7,998 nucleotides of DNA from positions 1-7,998 of the forward strand of contig JAOUOK010000056.1 in the NCBI GenBank assembly GCA_029880425.1, written 5' to 3'. The translations under genes and the position numbers were made by a program. The DNA is from Gammaproteobacteria bacterium. Lineage in GTDB: Bacteria; Pseudomonadota; Gammaproteobacteria; UBA6429; Thiohalophilaceae. How positions within the stretch are numbered: position 1 is the first letter of the stretch; the number at the start of each line of letters is the position of its first letter. Below, piece by piece: positions 7,377 through 7,998 of the stretch. The notes below the pieces were generated by a model, which did no database searches, was not told where the DNA came from, and saw only the letters and a program-made list of their open reading frames with translations.

Positions 7377-7685
7377 TTAAAGAACAATTGGGTCACCAAA
7401 AAAACTTCCCATATTAAAAGTCTCAATCACATCTAAAACTGCAGGACTATGTGAATTCATTGTGAATTCAATACCGCCTTCATCACATTCACGTTTTGCA
7501 AGAATAAGTATCTGAAAACATGACGTATCAATCTCGGATACATTTGAAAGATTGATTGTTACACCTTTGCATTTTTCCATTTTTTTGAACAATTCATTTT
7601 TTAAATCTGTAGCTTCATAAATAGTTAACTCACCATCCAGTTCAACCTCACATAACCCAGTGCGTTTCTTTTTTACTTTAATCAC
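7377..7685 (-). CDS. STAS-domain protein (anti-sigma-factor-antagonist type) in the che operon
   Basis: A 102-residue single STAS domain, the fold of SpoIIAA-like anti-anti-sigma factors and regulatory partner domains. It has an opening beta strand ending LDGELTIYEA (16-25), a helix, a strand (VTINLSNV, 42-49) and the diagnostic loop SEIDTSCFQIL (50-60). In this family the residue after the loop Asp is the usual phosphorylation site, so T54 or S55 is the candidate; C56 replaces the common Gly. The start is GTG at 7685, with AGGA 8 nt upstream and no in-frame ATG until codon 36. Lying between cheY and cheA, 29 bp before cheA, it is very probably co-expressed with the kinase. STAS genes next to cheA occur in other Proteobacteria, but I know of no settled function; modulation of CheA or of phosphate flow is an inference. 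No serine kinase or PP2C phosphatase partner is visible here. Confidence 0.88.
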   Translation of the reverse strand: MIKVKKKRTGLCEVELDGELTIYEATDLKNELFKKMEKCKGVTINLSNVSEIDTSCFQILILAKRECDEGGIEFTMNSHSPAVLDVIETFNMGSFFGDPIVL

Positions 7686-7693
7686 AATTACAA

Positions 7694-7697
7694 TCCT
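7694..7697 (-). promoter_or_regulatory. Ribosome binding site of the STAS gene (AGGA)
   Basis: The minus strand reads AGGA, then 8 nt, then GTG at 7685. This is the main support for a GTG start, since no in-frame ATG lies nearby. Confidence 0.6.
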
Positions 7698-7704
7698 GTC
7701 CTGG

Positions 7705-7724
7705 CAATAAACTCAATTTTATTG
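7705..7724. repeat. Inverted repeat in the cheY-STAS spacer
   Basis: CAATAAA and TTTATTG form a perfect 7-bp inverted repeat around a 6-nt loop in the 59-bp spacer between the cheY stop and the STAS start. The stem is almost all A-T and no T-run follows it in the transcription direction, so it is not a normal terminator. It could be a weak RNA hairpin or an operator-like dyad; chance is possible. Confidence 0.35.
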
Positions 7725-7744
7725 GTTCCACGCTACGAATATAG

Positions 7745-7998
7745 TTATGGCATAATTAATTTTGAAACAGCATCTAACATTTGATCTGGTTTAAAAGGTT
7801 TAACCATCCATGCTTTTACGCCAGCAGCTTTAGCTACATCTTTTTTATCGGCACCTGATTCTGTAGTTAACATGATAATAGGGGTAAATTTATATGCCGG
7901 CATTTCTTTTATTTTTTGCACCATGGTTAGACCATCCATGTTTGGCATATTTACATCACTGATAACCAGGTGAACTTTTGTGCCATCAAGCTTTGCCA
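7745..7998 (-). CDS. cheY: CheY-type single-domain response regulator (5' end outside window)
   Basis: CheY is the diffusible output regulator phosphorylated by CheA. The last 83 residues are visible; the start codon and N-terminal acidic pair lie beyond base 7998. The phospho-acceptor is the Asp of VISDVNMPNMDG (visible residue 14), followed by the switch Thr region in PIIMLTTES and the conserved Lys in MVKPF. It ends about 70 residues after the phospho-acceptor with no output domain, as in CheY. The residue three before the conserved Lys, matching Tyr106 of E. coli CheY, is Trp (AWMVKPF), an aromatic variant that may suit a different target surface. The internal ATG at 7948 lies after the phospho-acceptor and cannot be the start. 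Being first in the visible operon, it is the likely cognate regulator of this CheA; whether it controls flagella or another output cannot be told. Confidence 0.93.
   Translation of the reverse strand, partial: AKLDGTKVHLVISDVNMPNMDGLTMVQKIKEMPAYKFTPIIMLTTESGADKKDVAKAAGVKAWMVKPFKPDQMLDAVSKLIMP

Noticed and set aside
7685..7744. Possible terminator or internal promoter between cheY and the STAS gene
   Set aside because: The 7-bp A-T stem has no GC clamp or T-tract, and no paired -35/-10 boxes or flagellar sigma-28 pattern could be supported.

Overview
The window is one dense block of a chemosensory (Che) gene cluster. Every convincing gene is on the minus strand, so transcription runs from base 7998 towards base 1. 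In transcription order the genes are: cheY (its 5' end lies beyond the window), a STAS-domain protein, cheA, a candidate 57-residue small protein, a transmembrane methyl-accepting chemotaxis protein (MCP), cheW, cheR, cheD and cheB (its 3' end lies beyond the window). Spacers are short (5 to about 70 bp) and cheR overlaps cheD. I see no rho-independent terminator or convincing internal promoter, so one operon with both ends outside the window is the simplest reading.

The organism looks like a Proteobacterium with an AT-rich genome, most likely a gammaproteobacterium. The order cheY-cheA-cheW/MCP-cheR-cheD-cheB recalls Pseudomonas aeruginosa che cluster II and Vibrio cholerae cluster III, though here the MCP precedes cheW. 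The species cannot be named from this sequence. No RNA genes, mobile elements, CRISPR arrays or foreign-looking islands were seen, and no gene-free stretch exceeds about 80 bp if the small ORF is real (about 200 bp if it is not).

Together the genes encode a complete signalling unit: a periplasmic-sensing receptor, an adaptor (CheW), a histidine kinase (CheA), a diffusible response regulator (CheY) and a three-enzyme adaptation module (CheR methyltransferase, CheB methylesterase/deamidase, CheD deamidase). The MCP ends in an aromatic pentapeptide-like tail (DFEKF, then Ala), and CheR keeps the beta-subdomain glycine loop expected of tail-binding CheRs, which suggests the two are a dedicated pair.

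The least routine points are: (i) two 24-residue repeats in CheA resembling the MshEN/GspE-N c-di-GMP-binding motif, between the P2-like and dimerisation domains; (ii) an unlisted small ORF filling the cheA-mcp gap and ending in a 4-bp overlap with an alternative MCP start; (iii) an A-AAA-AAG slippery heptamer at the end of cheD whose -1 frame stops exactly on the cheB start codon; (iv) the co-transcribed STAS protein; (v) a run of seven G inside the CheB active-site motif. Several gene starts are best moved from default alternative codons to ATGs with better ribosome binding sites (cheR, mcp).
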